Below are positions 17,155-27,009 of a DNA stretch of 64,000 nucleotides, piece by piece. The position numbers and the translations under genes were made by a program. The stretch lies in the NCBI RefSeq assembly GCF_001558155.1, contig NZ_LOAS01000019.1, forward strand, positions 1 to 64,000, in the 5' to 3' direction. The notes beneath the pieces are model-generated. The model saw only the letters and a program-made list of their open reading frames with translations, was not told where the DNA came from and made no database searches. Position 1 is the first letter of the stretch. Every line of letters begins with the position of its first letter. This DNA is from Aliiruegeria sabulilitoris. GTDB taxonomy: Bacteria; Pseudomonadota; Alphaproteobacteria; Rhodobacterales; Rhodobacteraceae.

Positions 17155-17176
17155 CAGCGCAGATAGCGAGACTTCG

Positions 17177-17212
17177 CACCCCTCGGGTTTTCCCGGGGGG
17201 TGTTTCGTTTTT
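17177..17212 (+). terminator. Rho-independent terminator of sodB
   Basis: An 11-bp stem with one mismatch (CACCCCTCGGG / CCCGGGGGGTG) and a TTTT loop, followed by TGTTTCGTTTTT-like U-rich sequence. It lies 22 bp after sodB. Confidence 0.85.
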
Positions 17213-17256
17213 GAATGCCAGTGGTTTGGGACGTCAGGCAGATAGCTGACGTTGAA

Positions 17257-17406
17257 AGGGGGCTTGGCCCCCTCGCGCTCTTTCGAACGCTCCCCTCGGG
17301 ATACTTCCGGAAAGAGGAAATGGGCGTTGAGTTTGTTCATCTTTCCTGAAAATATCGCCGCTGGAGGCACGATCCGCAGGATCGTTCACGCGCGCGAAGC
17401 GCGCGC
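17257..17406. repeat. Modular palindromic intergenic repeat (two inverted modules)
   Basis: Module one (17257 to about 17330) starts with hairpin AGGGGGC-TTG-GCCCCCT and runs into CTCGGGATACTTCCGGAAAG. Module two (17335-17389) lies in the opposite orientation. Hairpins ACGATCC-gca-GGATCGT (17369-17385) and GCGCGCG-aag-CGCGCGC (17390-17406) close the unit. The same order of modules occurs, reversed, at 38832-38970. The full 17155-17531 interval holds no gene, only this repeat and the sodB terminator. Confidence 0.65.
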
Positions 17407-17531
17407 CCTCGAACGGAAACTTTGTCCGATATGCATGATGACACGTTGTGAACTCATGGCATGAAACTGTCCCAACCTGCCTTGCGCCCGTGGTTCTTGC
17501 GTGATCGACAGAGCGGGAAAGGGAGAGCGGC

Positions 17532-18443
17532 ATGAGTGACACGCAGCGCGGCGTTCTGGCAATGATCGGAGCCTGCACAATCTGGGGGCTGTCGCCGCTC
17601 TTCTACAAGCTGCTGGCCCATGTGCCGCCGCTGGAGGTTCTGAGCTATCTCACGCTCTGGTCGCTTGGCCTGTTCGGCGCGATCCTTGCCATTCAGGGAC
17701 AGCTTGGCCGACTTCGCGGTTTTCTCGGCCGCCGCTGGGCGATTGTCGCCCTTGCCGCAATCATGATCTCGATAAACTGGGGCTTCTATATCTGGTCGAT
17801 CCAGGTCGGGCGGGCGATGGAGGCCTCGCTCGGCTATTACACCTTCCCACTGGTCGCGGTGCTGATGGGGGCGGTGGTCTTCGGCGAGCGTCCGGCACTT
17901 CTGCAATGGCTGGCGGTCGGAATGGCAACGGCAGGCGTGCTGGTGTTGACCTTCGGCCTTGGCCTCGTTCCCGTTGTCGCACTGATCCTTGCGGTGACCT
18001 TCGGCTTCTATGGTCTGATCAAGAAACGTCTGCAAAGCGGGGCGATGATCTCGGTCACGGCTGAAGTGTTGCTGCTCTCGCCCTTGGCCACGGGCTGGCT
18101 GATCTGGCTGGCCAGCGGTGGCAGTGGCGGGCCGCATGCGACGGGCTGGGAGACGCAGCTTCTGCTCGCGCTCTCCGGCCCGATGACGGCGGGGCCGTTG
18201 ATCCTGTTCTCCTATGCCACCCACCGGGTGAATCTGGCAACGGTCGGGCTCCTGCAATACCTGAACCCGACGCTGCAATTCCTCTGCGCGGCGCTGGTCT
18301 TTGGCGAGCCGTTCACCCGCTGGCACGGCCTCACCTTTGCCCTGATCTGGGCGGCGCTAGCCCTCTATTCCGCTCAGGCGTTGCGGGCCGATCGCGCGGC
18401 GCGCAGGCGTGCCATCAATGCCTCCAGATCCGAGACGGTCTGA
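17532..18443 (+). CDS. rarD: RarD-like EamA family transporter
   Basis: A 303-residue inner-membrane protein with about ten hydrophobic helices in two EamA halves. RarD-specific traits are the N-terminal MIGACTIWGLSPLFYKLL, the INWGFYIWSIQVGRAMEASLGYY-like stretch after the second helix, FGFYGLIKKRL and ATVGLLQYLNPTLQFL. The transported compound is not established. GGAGAGCGGC precedes the ATG. Its 3' end overlaps the convergent LOG-family gene by 70 bp, so the two mRNAs share complementary ends. Confidence 0.9.
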   Translation: MSDTQRGVLAMIGACTIWGLSPLFYKLLAHVPPLEVLSYLTLWSLGLFGAILAIQGQLGRLRGFLGRRWAIVALAAIMISINWGFYIWSIQVGRAMEASLGYYTFPLVAVLMGAVVFGERPALLQWLAVGMATAGVLVLTFGLGLVPVVALILAVTFGFYGLIKKRLQSGAMISVTAEVLLLSPLATGWLIWLASGGSGGPHATGWETQLLLALSGPMTAGPLILFSYATHRVNLATVGLLQYLNPTLQFLCAALVFGEPFTRWHGLTFALIWAALALYSAQALRADRAARRRAINASRSETV

Positions 18444-18940
18444 ACGAAATCGAGAATGCCGGCCTCGGCAAAGCCCTGATCCACGACATGGCGCATCAGC
18501 GCGTTGAGCGGCGCCCAGTAGCCGGCGGTATCGAAGAGCAGGATCGGCTTGTCGTGCAGCCCGAGCTGGGCCCATGTCAGGACCTCGAAAAACTCGTCGA
18601 GCGAGCCTGCGCCACCGGGAAGCACGACAATGGCATCGGCATTCATGAACATGACCTTCTTGCGTTCGTGCATCGTCTCGGTGACGATGAAGGAGGTAAG
18701 ATCACGTTTGCCGACCTCGCGGTCGAACAGATGCACGGGAATGACCCCGAATGTCTCGGCGCCACCGATCTGCGCCGACCGGGCGACGCGCCCCATCAGG
18801 CCGATATCGCCCGCGCCATAGACCAGCCGCCAGCCTTCGGCGGCAATGGCTGTGCCGAGCGCTTCGGCGGCCTCCGCATAGGCCGGGTCGGTCCCGTCGC
18901 GGGAGCCGCAATAGACGCAAATGGAAAAGTTTTGTGACAT
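18374..18940 (-). CDS. LOG family protein (nucleoside-5'-monophosphate phosphoribohydrolase)
   Basis: A 188-residue Rossmann-fold protein of the TIGR00730/LOG family, which releases the base from nucleoside monophosphates and in some organisms makes free cytokinins. Motifs: VYCGSRDG at the start, LVYGAGDIGLMG, MHERKK (M-x-x-R-K) and the phosphate-binding PGGAGSLDEFFE. Length is typical. It converges on and overlaps rarD. A physiological substrate cannot be told from sequence. Confidence 0.92.
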   Translation of the reverse strand: MSQNFSICVYCGSRDGTDPAYAEAAEALGTAIAAEGWRLVYGAGDIGLMGRVARSAQIGGAETFGVIPVHLFDREVGKRDLTSFIVTETMHERKKVMFMNADAIVVLPGGAGSLDEFFEVLTWAQLGLHDKPILLFDTAGYWAPLNALMRHVVDQGFAEAGILDFVQTVSDLEALMARLRAARSARNA

Positions 18941-19047
18941 AGCTGCAAGCCCCTGAGGTTACATCCTTTCGTTTCGTGATAGCGGGCTTGCTATTGGCAC
19001 TCAACCCGCGCAGGGGAGGAGGTAGGGCTGCCTTGGGGAAGGAAGAA

Positions 19048-20649
19048 ATGTCTGTAAAGGAAACGCTTGGGAGTACAGGCGGCATTGCGGCTATGGCCGC
19101 CGCAGTCGCTGCTGTGGGCCTGGCCTATTTCCTCTATTTTGGACAAACGCCCGAAAACACCGCACCCGGGCCGCAAATGCCAATGGATGCGGCGCAACGT
19201 GAAGGGCAATCGGGATCCGGGCAACCGTCCGTGCAGTCCGAAAGCAGCGCTTCTCCACCCGCGACCGCGTCAACCGACGAGACATCTTCCGTTCCTGAGG
19301 ATGCTTCTGCCACCGTGGCAGAAGCTGTTCCCGAACAGGTGAACGCTGAAGAGAGTCCGGACTCCAAAGAGGATACAGCTACGGATGCCCCCGCAATCGC
19401 GTTGCCGCGTTTTAGCGATATGCGGCTCGATGCCGAGGGGACGGCGGTGATCGCAGGGACGGCTCCGGCGGATTTCGAAGTTCAGGTCCGGGAAGGGGAG
19501 GCCGCGCTGGCCTCCGCAAAGGCAAATGCGTCGGGCGATTTTGCCATGGTTTTCGATTTGCCGCCGTCGGGCGCTCAGACCGGAGGTGCCCGCGTTCTGT
19601 ATCTTGTGGCGCTTGATGGGGCAGGGCGGGAATACCGCTCGGAGCAAAGCGCCATCCTGACCCCGCCCGTGGCACCCGCCCCGGTTCCCGAGGAGGTCGA
19701 GGTGGCCGCGGCCGACGTGATCGCTCCCGATCCGGCGTCGTTTCCGGGGGCGGCGCAGGACGTGCCGGAGGACGAAACGCCGTCCGAAACGGCCGTGCGC
19801 GGCACCGAACCGGCGGAGGTCGAAACCGCCGAGCTGCCTGAGACTGATGGTGTGGCGGAAGCGCCGGACGAAGCTCAGACCAGTCCAGATGTGTCGGAGC
19901 CACAAATGGCCGATGGCGGCAAGGCGGTTGCGGAGAGACCGAGCGAAGAAGACGCCGGAACCGCCGCACATGAGCCCGACGTACCGGCGACCGAGCTTGC
20001 GGAAGAGACGCTGGTTGCGGAACAGCCCGAACCGGTAGGATCGGCGAGCGAGGCCCCGTCTGACGCGGTGCCGACGGTCCTTTTGGCCGGTCACGAAGGT
20101 GTGGAACTGCTGCAACCGGCGAATGCCAGCATCGAACGGCTGCGGGACCGGGTGGTCATCGACGTTATCAGCTATTCCGACGATGGCAGCGTGTCGCTTT
20201 CCGGGCGGGCCGCGATGTCGATGCCGAGGGCGGACCGGGTGCAGGTCTACCTGAACAACAAGCCGGTCCAGACCACGGACATTGCGTGGGATGGCAGCTG
20301 GAAGATGCGCCTGCCGCCGGTGAAGCCGGGCATATACACCCTGCGTGTCGATCAGGTGGACGCGGCCGGCAAGGTTGTCGCGCGCTTCGAGACCCCCTTC
20401 AAGCGCGAGGATCCGACGGACCTGGCGCGGATGACACCGACCGATCTCGTGCCGGGCGGTCTGGCCGCTTCGGTGATCACCGTGCAGCCGGGCTACACGC
20501 TGTGGGGCATAGCCTCGGATCGCTATGGCAGCGGTTTCGACTATGTCCAGATCTTCGAGGCCAACCGGAACCAGATCCGCGATCCGGACCTGATCTATCC
20601 GGGGCAGGTGTTCGATTTGCCTGACAAGGAAGAAGATCCGGCGGAGTGA
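19048..20649 (+). CDS. Envelope-anchored LysM domain protein
   Basis: 533 residues. A short N-terminal membrane segment (IAAMAAAVAAVGLAYFLYFG, about 12-31) is followed by an acidic, Pro/Glu/Ala-rich linker (about 35-125). Next come an Ig-like or beta-sandwich segment (DFEVQVREGEAALASAKANA), a second long acidic linker (about 210-345) and another beta-rich domain (VQVYLNNKPVQTTDIAWDG). A C-terminal LysM domain follows (TVQPGYTLWGIASDRYGSGF to IYPGQVFDLP, about 475-525) that should bind peptidoglycan. The start at 19048 has GGGGAAGGA upstream. Two linkers separating folded modules suggest a spacer spanning the periplasm. It is a common Rhodobacterales type with unknown precise role. Confidence 0.85.
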   Translation: MSVKETLGSTGGIAAMAAAVAAVGLAYFLYFGQTPENTAPGPQMPMDAAQREGQSGSGQPSVQSESSASPPATASTDETSSVPEDASATVAEAVPEQVNAEESPDSKEDTATDAPAIALPRFSDMRLDAEGTAVIAGTAPADFEVQVREGEAALASAKANASGDFAMVFDLPPSGAQTGGARVLYLVALDGAGREYRSEQSAILTPPVAPAPVPEEVEVAAADVIAPDPASFPGAAQDVPEDETPSETAVRGTEPAEVETAELPETDGVAEAPDEAQTSPDVSEPQMADGGKAVAERPSEEDAGTAAHEPDVPATELAEETLVAEQPEPVGSASEAPSDAVPTVLLAGHEGVELLQPANASIERLRDRVVIDVISYSDDGSVSLSGRAAMSMPRADRVQVYLNNKPVQTTDIAWDGSWKMRLPPVKPGIYTLRVDQVDAAGKVVARFETPFKREDPTDLARMTPTDLVPGGLAASVITVQPGYTLWGIASDRYGSGFDYVQIFEANRNQIRDPDLIYPGQVFDLPDKEEDPAE

Positions 20650-20656
20650 GAGGTGC

Positions 20657-21403
20657 CTAGCGCACCGCCTCGATCGGCCCTTCAGCACGGCCGTGGATGA
20701 ATTGCTGCACGTAAGGGTCGGCGCAGCTGTCCATTTCCGCCACCGTCCCGGTCCACTTGATCACCCCGTCATGCAGCATGGCGACATCGTCGGCGATGGC
20801 GCGCACGGAGGTCATGTCATGGGTGATGGTCATGGCGGTGGCACCCATCTCGACCACGATTTCGCGGATAAGCTCGTTGATGACGCCGGCCATGATCGGA
20901 TCCAGCCCAGTGGTGGGTTCGTCGAAGAAGATCACTTCCGGATCGGTCGCGATGGCGCGGGCGAGGCCCACGCGCTTCTGCATGCCGCCCGAAAGCTCGG
21001 CGGGATACAGGTCGGCGGTTTCCGGTGTCAGCCCAACGCGGCGGAGCTTCTCGATGGCAATTTCGCGCGCCTGCGTCTTGGGCAGCTTCTGGTTGCCGCG
21101 CAGCAGGCGGAAGGCCACGTTTTGCCAGACTGTGAGGCTGTCAAAGAGCGCAGCGCCTTGGAAGAGCATTCCGAAACGGGCAAGGAAATCGTCCCTGTCG
21201 CCGCTTTCGACCGGCTGGCCATCCAGCGTGATCGTGCCGCTATCGGGGCGCACGAGGCCGAGGATGCATTTCAGCGCGACCGACTTTCCGGTGCCGGAGC
21301 CGCCGATGATGACCATGCTCTCGCCGCGCGGCACCTCCAGGGTCACGCCGCGCAGGACGCGCTTTTCGCCAAAGGCCTTGTGAACATTTTCGAGCTGTAT
21401 CAT
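20657..21403 (-). CDS. mlaF: Phospholipid transport ABC ATP-binding protein MlaF
   Basis: A 248-residue ABC ATPase. Walker A GGSGTGKSVAL (about 36-46), Q-loop FQGAALFDSL, signature LSGGMQKRVGLARA and Walker B VIFFDEPTTGLDP are all intact. The LFDSLTVWQNV and ELSGGMQKR forms are those of the MlaF/Ttg2A group, which powers lipid trafficking across the periplasm. The ATG at 21403 overlaps the mlaE stop (ATGA). No mlaD or mlaC is present nearby, so the remaining subunits must be elsewhere. Confidence 0.93.
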   Translation of the reverse strand: MIQLENVHKAFGEKRVLRGVTLEVPRGESMVIIGGSGTGKSVALKCILGLVRPDSGTITLDGQPVESGDRDDFLARFGMLFQGAALFDSLTVWQNVAFRLLRGNQKLPKTQAREIAIEKLRRVGLTPETADLYPAELSGGMQKRVGLARAIATDPEVIFFDEPTTGLDPIMAGVINELIREIVVEMGATAMTITHDMTSVRAIADDVAMLHDGVIKWTGTVAEMDSCADPYVQQFIHGRAEGPIEAVR

Positions 21404-22191
21404 GCCGAGAAAAACAGCTCCGTCAGAAGGTAGTTGGAGCCGAGGATGAGCACGGAGGCCGAGACGACGGCGAGCTTGGTGGCCTTGCCCACGCCCTGGG
21501 CGCCGCGGCCCGAGTTCATGCCGTAGAAACAGCCCATGAGCGCGACGAGGAAGCCGAAGACGGCGCCCTTGGCCACGCCGGAGGCGACGTCGGCGGCCTC
21601 CAGGAAGTCGATGGTGTTTCTCAGATATGCGGCGGAGTTGAAGTCCAGCCGGTTCACGCCCACAAGCCACCCGCCCATGATGCCGATGGAATCGCCCACG
21701 GCGACCAGAACGGGCACCGTCACCGTGGCGGCGAGCACGCGTGGCACAGCGAGATACTTGATCGGGTTGGTCGAGAGCGTGACCAGCGCGTCGATCTGCT
21801 CGGTGACCTTCATCGTACCGATCTCGGCAGCGATGGAGGAGGCGACGCGGGCGGCGACCATGAGGCCGCCGAGCACGGGGCCAAGCTCGCGCGCCATGCC
21901 GATGGCGACGATGGAGGGCACGGCGGCCTCGGCGGAGAAGCGGGAGGAGCCGTCATAGATCTGGAGCGCCAGTGCGCCGCCGGTGAAGAGCGCGGTCAGG
22001 CCGACAACGGGCAGCGAGTACCAGCCGATGGTCATCACCGCATGGGCAAATTCGCGCCAGTACCAGGGCGGGCGGAACAGGTGGCTGATGACCGCCAGGC
22101 CAAAGAGCACCATGCGGCCGACGCTGGTCAGCCCCGCCAGCACCGGCCGGCCGATCGCGGCAAGCGGGCGGGTCAGGAGGGCCGCGCTCAC
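21400..22191 (-). CDS. mlaE: Phospholipid transport ABC permease MlaE
   Basis: A 263-residue permease with five to six hydrophobic helices. Family hallmarks: the coupling helix region [52 protein letters not shown] and [14 protein letters not shown]. It pairs with MlaF and lies in the order alr-mlaE-mlaF, each overlapping by 4 bp. An MlaE/MlaF pair without MlaD or STAS partner in the same operon is normal for this group of bacteria. Confidence 0.93.
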   Translation of the reverse strand: MSAALLTRPLAAIGRPVLAGLTSVGRMVLFGLAVISHLFRPPWYWREFAHAVMTIGWYSLPVVGLTALFTGGALALQIYDGSSRFSAEAAVPSIVAIGMARELGPVLGGLMVAARVASSIAAEIGTMKVTEQIDALVTLSTNPIKYLAVPRVLAATVTVPVLVAVGDSIGIMGGWLVGVNRLDFNSAAYLRNTIDFLEAADVASGVAKGAVFGFLVALMGCFYGMNSGRGAQGVGKATKLAVVSASVLILGSNYLLTELFFSA

Positions 22192-23237
22192 GCGAAGCCG
22201 CCGATCGTCTTGCGTTCGTAGCGCGCGCCAAGCGAGGTCAGGATCTCGTAGCCAATTGTGCCGGCGGCGTTTGCCAGATCGTCAACGCCCTGTTCCGTGC
22301 ACAGTATGTCGAGCGCGGGCGGGATTTCGCCCAAGGCCGAGATATCGACAGTGATGAGGTCCATCGAAACCCTGCCGACGATGGGACAGGGAGTGCCGTT
22401 GAAATAGAGGTCGGCCTTGTTTGAAATCGGCCGAAGAATCCCGTCCGCATAGCCAGCGGCGACCGTCGCAACAAGTTTCTCTTCCTGAGCGGTCCAGGTT
22501 GCGTTGTACCCCACGCTTTCGCCGGGTGCGACGAGGCGGGCCTGGATGACGGGCAGGGACAGCCGGACGACCGGTTTCGCGTCTGCAAAGGGCAGGCCGC
22601 CATAGAGGCCGATGCCGGGGCGGGTGACGTCGAAATGATAGTCCGGGCCAAGCAGCGTGCCGCCGGTGGCCGAGAGCGAGCGTGGCACGCCCGTTCCGTC
22701 GGTCATCTCGCGGAACTGTCGCAGCTGGTCTGCATTCTGGGGCGATGTGGGCTCGTCGGCACTGGCCAGGTGGCTCATGATGAGCTTGGGACACTGGCTG
22801 AGGGCCAGTTCCGATACCGCGGCCCATTCCGCCGGCTCCAGCCCAAGCCGGTTCATGCCGCTGTCGAGCTGGATGCCGAAAGCGGCGCCGGGCAGGGCCT
22901 CGAAATGGCGGGTGAGCTGGTCGATGGAGTTGAGCATTGGCACCAGATCCAGATCGTGGATCATGTCCGTGTCGCCGGCCATGTGACCGCCGAATATGAA
23001 GATCTCCGGGCCACGCCCGAGCGCTTCGCGGACTGCGGCGCCTTCCTCGGCCGCAGCCACGAAGAATTTCTGCGCGCCCGCGCGTGCGAGCGTTCGCGCG
23101 GCACGGGCCGCACCCAGCCCATAGCCATCTGCCTTGACCACGGCGCCGGTTTCAACCGTATCGCCGGAGAGGGAATTCAGCGCTTGCCAGTTCGCGGCAA
23201 TCGCGTCGAGATCGATCGTGAGAGTACCAGTCGCCAT
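22188..23237 (-). CDS. alr: Alanine racemase
   Basis: A 349-residue PLP enzyme making D-alanine for peptidoglycan. [11 protein letters not shown] carries the PLP lysine; [10 protein letters not shown], the catalytic tyrosine in VGYNATWTA and [12 protein letters not shown] are also present. The start at 23237 ([17 protein letters not shown]) agrees with the family; an upstream in-frame ATG would add 30 unconserved residues. It is the first gene of a translationally coupled alr-mlaE-mlaF operon. Confidence 0.95.
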   Translation of the reverse strand: MATGTLTIDLDAIAANWQALNSLSGDTVETGAVVKADGYGLGAARAARTLARAGAQKFFVAAAEEGAAVREALGRGPEIFIFGGHMAGDTDMIHDLDLVPMLNSIDQLTRHFEALPGAAFGIQLDSGMNRLGLEPAEWAAVSELALSQCPKLIMSHLASADEPTSPQNADQLRQFREMTDGTGVPRSLSATGGTLLGPDYHFDVTRPGIGLYGGLPFADAKPVVRLSLPVIQARLVAPGESVGYNATWTAQEEKLVATVAAGYADGILRPISNKADLYFNGTPCPIVGRVSMDLITVDISALGEIPPALDILCTEQGVDDLANAAGTIGYEILTSLGARYERKTIGGFA

Positions 23238-23666
23238 GGGGTCGGTTCTGCCATTCCGGTGCGGGAGGTCAAGGGGAAACGCTCGGGTTAGGGGGATGAG
23301 ATGCGTCCGGAGGACTGCGCTGGTCACAAGGACTCGTTTTGCTCGGGTGGCGGACTTCTACGAAAATGCTCCATTGAGGGGAGTGTGCGATAGTCCGCTT
23401 CAAAGGCTCGACGGCTAGTCCGATTGGTTCGCTGCTCGATACCTTGGTCCCATTGGTGGGTTGGTACTGATTTCCGAAGGAAACTCTCGTCACAGACGTT
23501 GTCGCCATCCGGCCGAACCCCAAATCTGTGTGGCGTTTTCGGGATTGTTGGACCTGTGCACGGCGCTGGATGCCGACAGGTGTATTTGATTGGCCCAGAC
23601 TACCGAAGGTTGATTTACGGCGGTGTGTACTCCACCCTTGCTGGATCTATTCATAAGGACCATACC
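23238..23666. other. Intergenic region without recognised gene
   Basis: 429 bp between the alr start and the secreted monooxygenase-fold gene. It must hold the alr promoter (minus) and the downstream gene's promoter (plus). No convincing open frame, tRNA, strong dyad or repeat member was recognised. Base composition is less GC-rich than the flanking genes. Confidence 0.5.
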
Positions 23667-24086
23667 ATGAAACTTTTTCCAACAGTCGCCATAGCTGCCC
23701 TTGCTGCGGGAGCTGCTTTTGCCGAGGGCCAAAGTGCGGATGACGTGCATTGGCACATCACGATGACGGTCAATGCCGGCCAGGCAGACGCGGTGAAGCC
23801 GCTTCTGGATCGGATGGTTGCCGCGACGCAGGCGAACGAGCCAGGTGCTCTCGTCTACGACTACATGGGCGATGGCGACCAGGTGCACATCTCGGAACGC
23901 TACGCCGACAATGCGGCCGCGATGACGCATATGGGCAATTTCGGTGCCAACTTCGCCGAAGAGTTCATGCAAACCTTCTCGATCACCTCCGTCGCGGTAT
24001 ATGGGCCGGCGGGCGACGACCTGAAGGAAGTGCTTGCGCCATTTTCGCCGATATTCATGCCGCAGATCAGCGGATTCGCTCGCTGA
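23667..24086 (+). CDS. Secreted antibiotic biosynthesis monooxygenase-fold protein
   Basis: 139 residues. A Sec signal peptide (MKLFPTVAIAALAAGAAFA, cleavage before EGQS) is followed by an ABM/dimeric alpha-beta barrel domain: HWHITMTVNAGQADAVKPLL, EPGALVYDYMGDGDQVHISERYADNAAAMTH, FSITSVAVYGP. AAGGA precedes the ATG. ABM domains are found in quinone or haem-degrading monooxygenases and in non-enzymatic proteins. A periplasmic version is unusual, and its function cannot be assigned. It stands alone between two minus-strand genes. Confidence 0.8.
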   Translation: MKLFPTVAIAALAAGAAFAEGQSADDVHWHITMTVNAGQADAVKPLLDRMVAATQANEPGALVYDYMGDGDQVHISERYADNAAAMTHMGNFGANFAEEFMQTFSITSVAVYGPAGDDLKEVLAPFSPIFMPQISGFAR

Positions 24087-24594
24087 AATCAATGGTTCTT
24101 GCGCGACCGTTGCGAGGTGCCGCCTGAACGTTACAGCTCCTGCGTCGGGGTGAATTGCGTGACGGATTTGTTGAAGTGGCTTGCCTCCTGACGCGTGTGC
24201 ATTCACGTCGTACGGCCAATACCGATCCGATCCATGTTGGCGGCCGGCGGGGCTGTTCCCCGTTTTGCATTTGACTCTTTCTCGTGCCGGATGACCGAGC
24301 AGCGGCTCCGGCACAGATACGCATCGCTTTCAATTCGCAGAAGGGGAGCACGGATCCCCCTCGGGTTCGCTGGTCGGACTTCAAACGCATCGTTGGAATT
24401 CTACAAGCGTTTCGGATTGCCGGAGCAGAAAGGACAGCGAACGGGCGCTTTCCTTTCAAACCACCGAACATCTGATCGATAGCCTCAGGTGACTGTCGGG
24501 TCGCAAATGCTGACCCTGGCCGGGGTGCGGTACCATCCTTCGTGCCGTGCCCGGCTTCGGGGACGCGCCGTGGCCCATACACCATCTGTTCGGG
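24087..24594. other. Intergenic region without recognised gene
   Basis: 508 bp between the ABM gene and the dnaB stop. Short open frames exist on both strands, but none has a plausible ribosome site with protein-like composition. Only weak hairpins were seen. It could hold a small RNA or decayed sequence; I see nothing definite. Confidence 0.5.
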
Positions 24595-26112
24595 TTACTG
24601 ATACCCGTCGCCATCCTGCTGCCAGGGCTGCACAAGGTCGCTGAACTTGGTGAACTCGCCCTCGAAGGCCAGCGAGACGTCGCCGATGGGGCCGTGACGC
24701 TGCTTGCCGATGATCACATCGGCCTTGCCGTGCAACGACTCCATCTCTTCCATCCAGGCGGCCATGCGTTCGGTGTCGTTCTCGGGCGGCTTTTCGCGTT
24801 CTTTGTAATACTCGCCCCGGTAGACGAACATCACCACGTCGGCGTCCTGCTCGATCGAGCCCGATTCCCGCAGGTCCGAAAGCTGGGGGCGCTTGTCGTC
24901 CCGGTTTTCCACCTGGCGCGAGAGCTGTGAGAGCGCGATGACGGGAATATCCAGTTCCTTGGCGATGGCTTTCAGGCCTTGGGTGATTTCCGAGACCTCG
25001 TTCACCCGGCTGTCCTTGGCCGTGGCGGGGCGGACGAGCTGCAGGTAGTCGATGAAGAGCGCGTCGAGCCCGTGGGTCCGCTTCAGGCGGCGGGCGCGCG
25101 CGGCTAGCTGCGAGATCGGCAGGGCGGGCGTGTCGTCGATGAAGAGCGGACAGGCCTCAAGATCCTTGGCGGCGGAGACGAAGCGGCGGAATTCCTCCTC
25201 CGTCATGTCGCCGCGGCGGATCTTGTGAGAGGGAATGCGCGAGGCCTCCGACAGGATCCGCGAGGCAAGCTGTTCGGCCGACATTTCGAGCGAATAGAAG
25301 CCCACAACGCCGCCATTCACCGCGCCTTCGCGCCCGTCGGGGCGCAGCCCGCGCTTGTAGACCTTGGCGATGTTGAAGGCGATGTTACAGGCCAGCGACG
25401 TCTTGCCCATGGAGGGGCGGCCGGCGAGGATAAGCAGGTCCGACGGGTGCAGCCCGCCCAGCTTCTTGTCGAGATCGGTCAGGCCCGTGGAAATGCCCGC
25501 GAGCCCGCCTTCGCGCTGGTACGCGGCATGGGCCATCTGTACGGCATCGGTCACGGCCTTGAGGAAGCTTTGGAAGCCGGTATCGCTCTTGCCGGCTTCG
25601 CCGAGCTTGTAGAGCGCCTGTTCGGCCTGCACGATCTGTTCGCGCGGCTCGGATTCGACATCCACATTGGCGGCCTGGGCGGCGATATTCTTTCCCAGAG
25701 ACATCAACTCGCGGCGGATGGCGAGGTCATAGATGATATGGGCGTAGTCGCCGGCGGCAAAGCTGGCGATGGCGTTGCCTGCCAATTTCGCAAGGTACGC
25801 CGGCCCGCCCAGCTCTTTAAGTCCGGGGTGTTCCTCGAGAAAGGCTTTCAGCGTGACCGGCGTTGCCTGCAGGTTCTTGGCGATGCGCGCCTTGGCGACC
25901 TCGTAGATCTTCGCATGCACCGGGTCATAGAAATGTTCCTCGGTGATAATGGACGCGACCCTGTCGAAGACATCGTTATTTGTCAGGATCGCGCCCAGCA
26001 GCTGCTGCTCGGCCTCGATATTATGGGGAGCGATCTGCTCCATTACACTGCCCGTGTTTGCCCGCGCTGCCAATTCCGGGACGGTCTCTGCCACCGTCGT
26101 CAGTTCATTCAT
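24595..26112 (-). CDS. dnaB: Replicative DNA helicase DnaB
   Basis: A 505-residue hexameric helicase of the chromosomal replication fork. The N-terminal domain (PHNIEAEQQLLGAILTNNDVF) contacts primase. The RecA-like C-terminal domain has Walker A GRPSMGKTSLACN, Walker B LDALFIDYLQL and the GSIEQDADVVMFVYR stretch. The start is uncertain: ATG 26112 is preferred over 26148 and a later ATG (MEQIAPHN), and none has a strong Shine-Dalgarno sequence. It lies upstream of alr on the same strand but 1.3 kb away. Confidence 0.95.
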   Translation of the reverse strand: MNELTTVAETVPELAARANTGSVMEQIAPHNIEAEQQLLGAILTNNDVFDRVASIITEEHFYDPVHAKIYEVAKARIAKNLQATPVTLKAFLEEHPGLKELGGPAYLAKLAGNAIASFAAGDYAHIIYDLAIRRELMSLGKNIAAQAANVDVESEPREQIVQAEQALYKLGEAGKSDTGFQSFLKAVTDAVQMAHAAYQREGGLAGISTGLTDLDKKLGGLHPSDLLILAGRPSMGKTSLACNIAFNIAKVYKRGLRPDGREGAVNGGVVGFYSLEMSAEQLASRILSEASRIPSHKIRRGDMTEEEFRRFVSAAKDLEACPLFIDDTPALPISQLAARARRLKRTHGLDALFIDYLQLVRPATAKDSRVNEVSEITQGLKAIAKELDIPVIALSQLSRQVENRDDKRPQLSDLRESGSIEQDADVVMFVYRGEYYKEREKPPENDTERMAAWMEEMESLHGKADVIIGKQRHGPIGDVSLAFEGEFTKFSDLVQPWQQDGDGYQ

Positions 26113-26330
26113 CGCCGCACTGCCCGTTTTTTCGTATCCCAGTGTCATACAGATCCGCCAGTGGCCCGGTCAAAATGTATAAACTTGTGGACAAATTGTG
26201 GGTGGACGGAGCTTACCCCATAGTGCGGTGGCAGCGCCCCGTCCGTCAACATCTTGTGGCGGCTTGCCGAAAGGACAGGAGATTTTCCTTCGGCAAGTTC
26301 CCGCCGCGCGTGACGACGCGCCGCGCTCGT

Positions 26331-27005
26331 TCAGCTCCTGGCGGCCTGCCATGCCCTCGGATCGTTCAGGAAGGCCTCGACTTCGCCCAAGGTGTGCGAA
26401 TCGAATGCCGCCTGCCGCCGGGCCTCGGCCAACACGTCATGCCAGGTGCACAGGCTGTGCAGGCTGACGCCGTGATCGCCGAGCGTTTTGGTCGTCTCGG
26501 GGAAGATGCCGTAATAGAAGATGACGGCGGTATGCGCACAGGACGCGCCGGTGTGGCGGATTGCGTCGACGAAGCTCAGCTTGGAGCCACCATCGGTCGT
26601 CAGGTCCTCGACCAGAAGCACCCTGTCCTGCTCGCCCATGACACCCTCGATACGGGCATTGCGGCCATAGCCCTTGGGCTTCTTGCGGACATAGGTCATC
26701 GGCAGGCCCATCCGCTCGGCGACCAGCGCGGCGAAGGGGATGCCGGCAGTTTCGCCACCGGCGATATTGGTAAAGGACTCGAAGCCGGCGTCGCGCATCA
26801 CCTTGGCGGTCAGGAAATCCATCAGCGTCGAACGGATGCGCGGATAGGAGATCAGCTTGCGGCAGTCGATATAGGTGGGCGAGGGCAGGCCGGAGGCGAG
26901 GGTGAAAGGCTCGGAGGCATTGAAATGCACCGCGCCGATCTCCAGCAGCATGCCGGCCGAGATCCGGGCCATGGTCGCGTCATCAAGGTGGGTCGTCGGG
27001 ATCAT
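26331..27005 (-). CDS. pyrE: Orotate phosphoribosyltransferase
   Basis: A 224-residue enzyme adding ribose-5-phosphate to orotate in UMP synthesis. The PRPP-binding motif [14 protein letters not shown] is clear, with [17 protein letters not shown] at the orotate side and the flexible-loop lysines [10 protein letters not shown]. The start at 27005 has AAAGGG nearby. It lies 113 bp downstream of pyrC, separated by a large inverted repeat, and the two probably form a pyrC-pyrE unit. Confidence 0.95.
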   Translation of the reverse strand: MIPTTHLDDATMARISAGMLLEIGAVHFNASEPFTLASGLPSPTYIDCRKLISYPRIRSTLMDFLTAKVMRDAGFESFTNIAGGETAGIPFAALVAERMGLPMTYVRKKPKGYGRNARIEGVMGEQDRVLLVEDLTTDGGSKLSFVDAIRHTGASCAHTAVIFYYGIFPETTKTLGDHGVSLHSLCTWHDVLAEARRQAAFDSHTLGEVEAFLNDPRAWQAARS

Positions 27006-27009
27006 TTCG

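Noticed and set aside
20657-21670. Longer MlaF start adding about 89 residues
   Set aside because: The extension overlaps mlaE in another frame, is Arg-rich and unlike any ABC protein; the ATG at 21403 overlaps the mlaE stop as expected.
24195-24482. A 95-codon plus-strand frame between the ABM gene and dnaB
   Set aside because: No ribosome site, no motif, poor codon bias.
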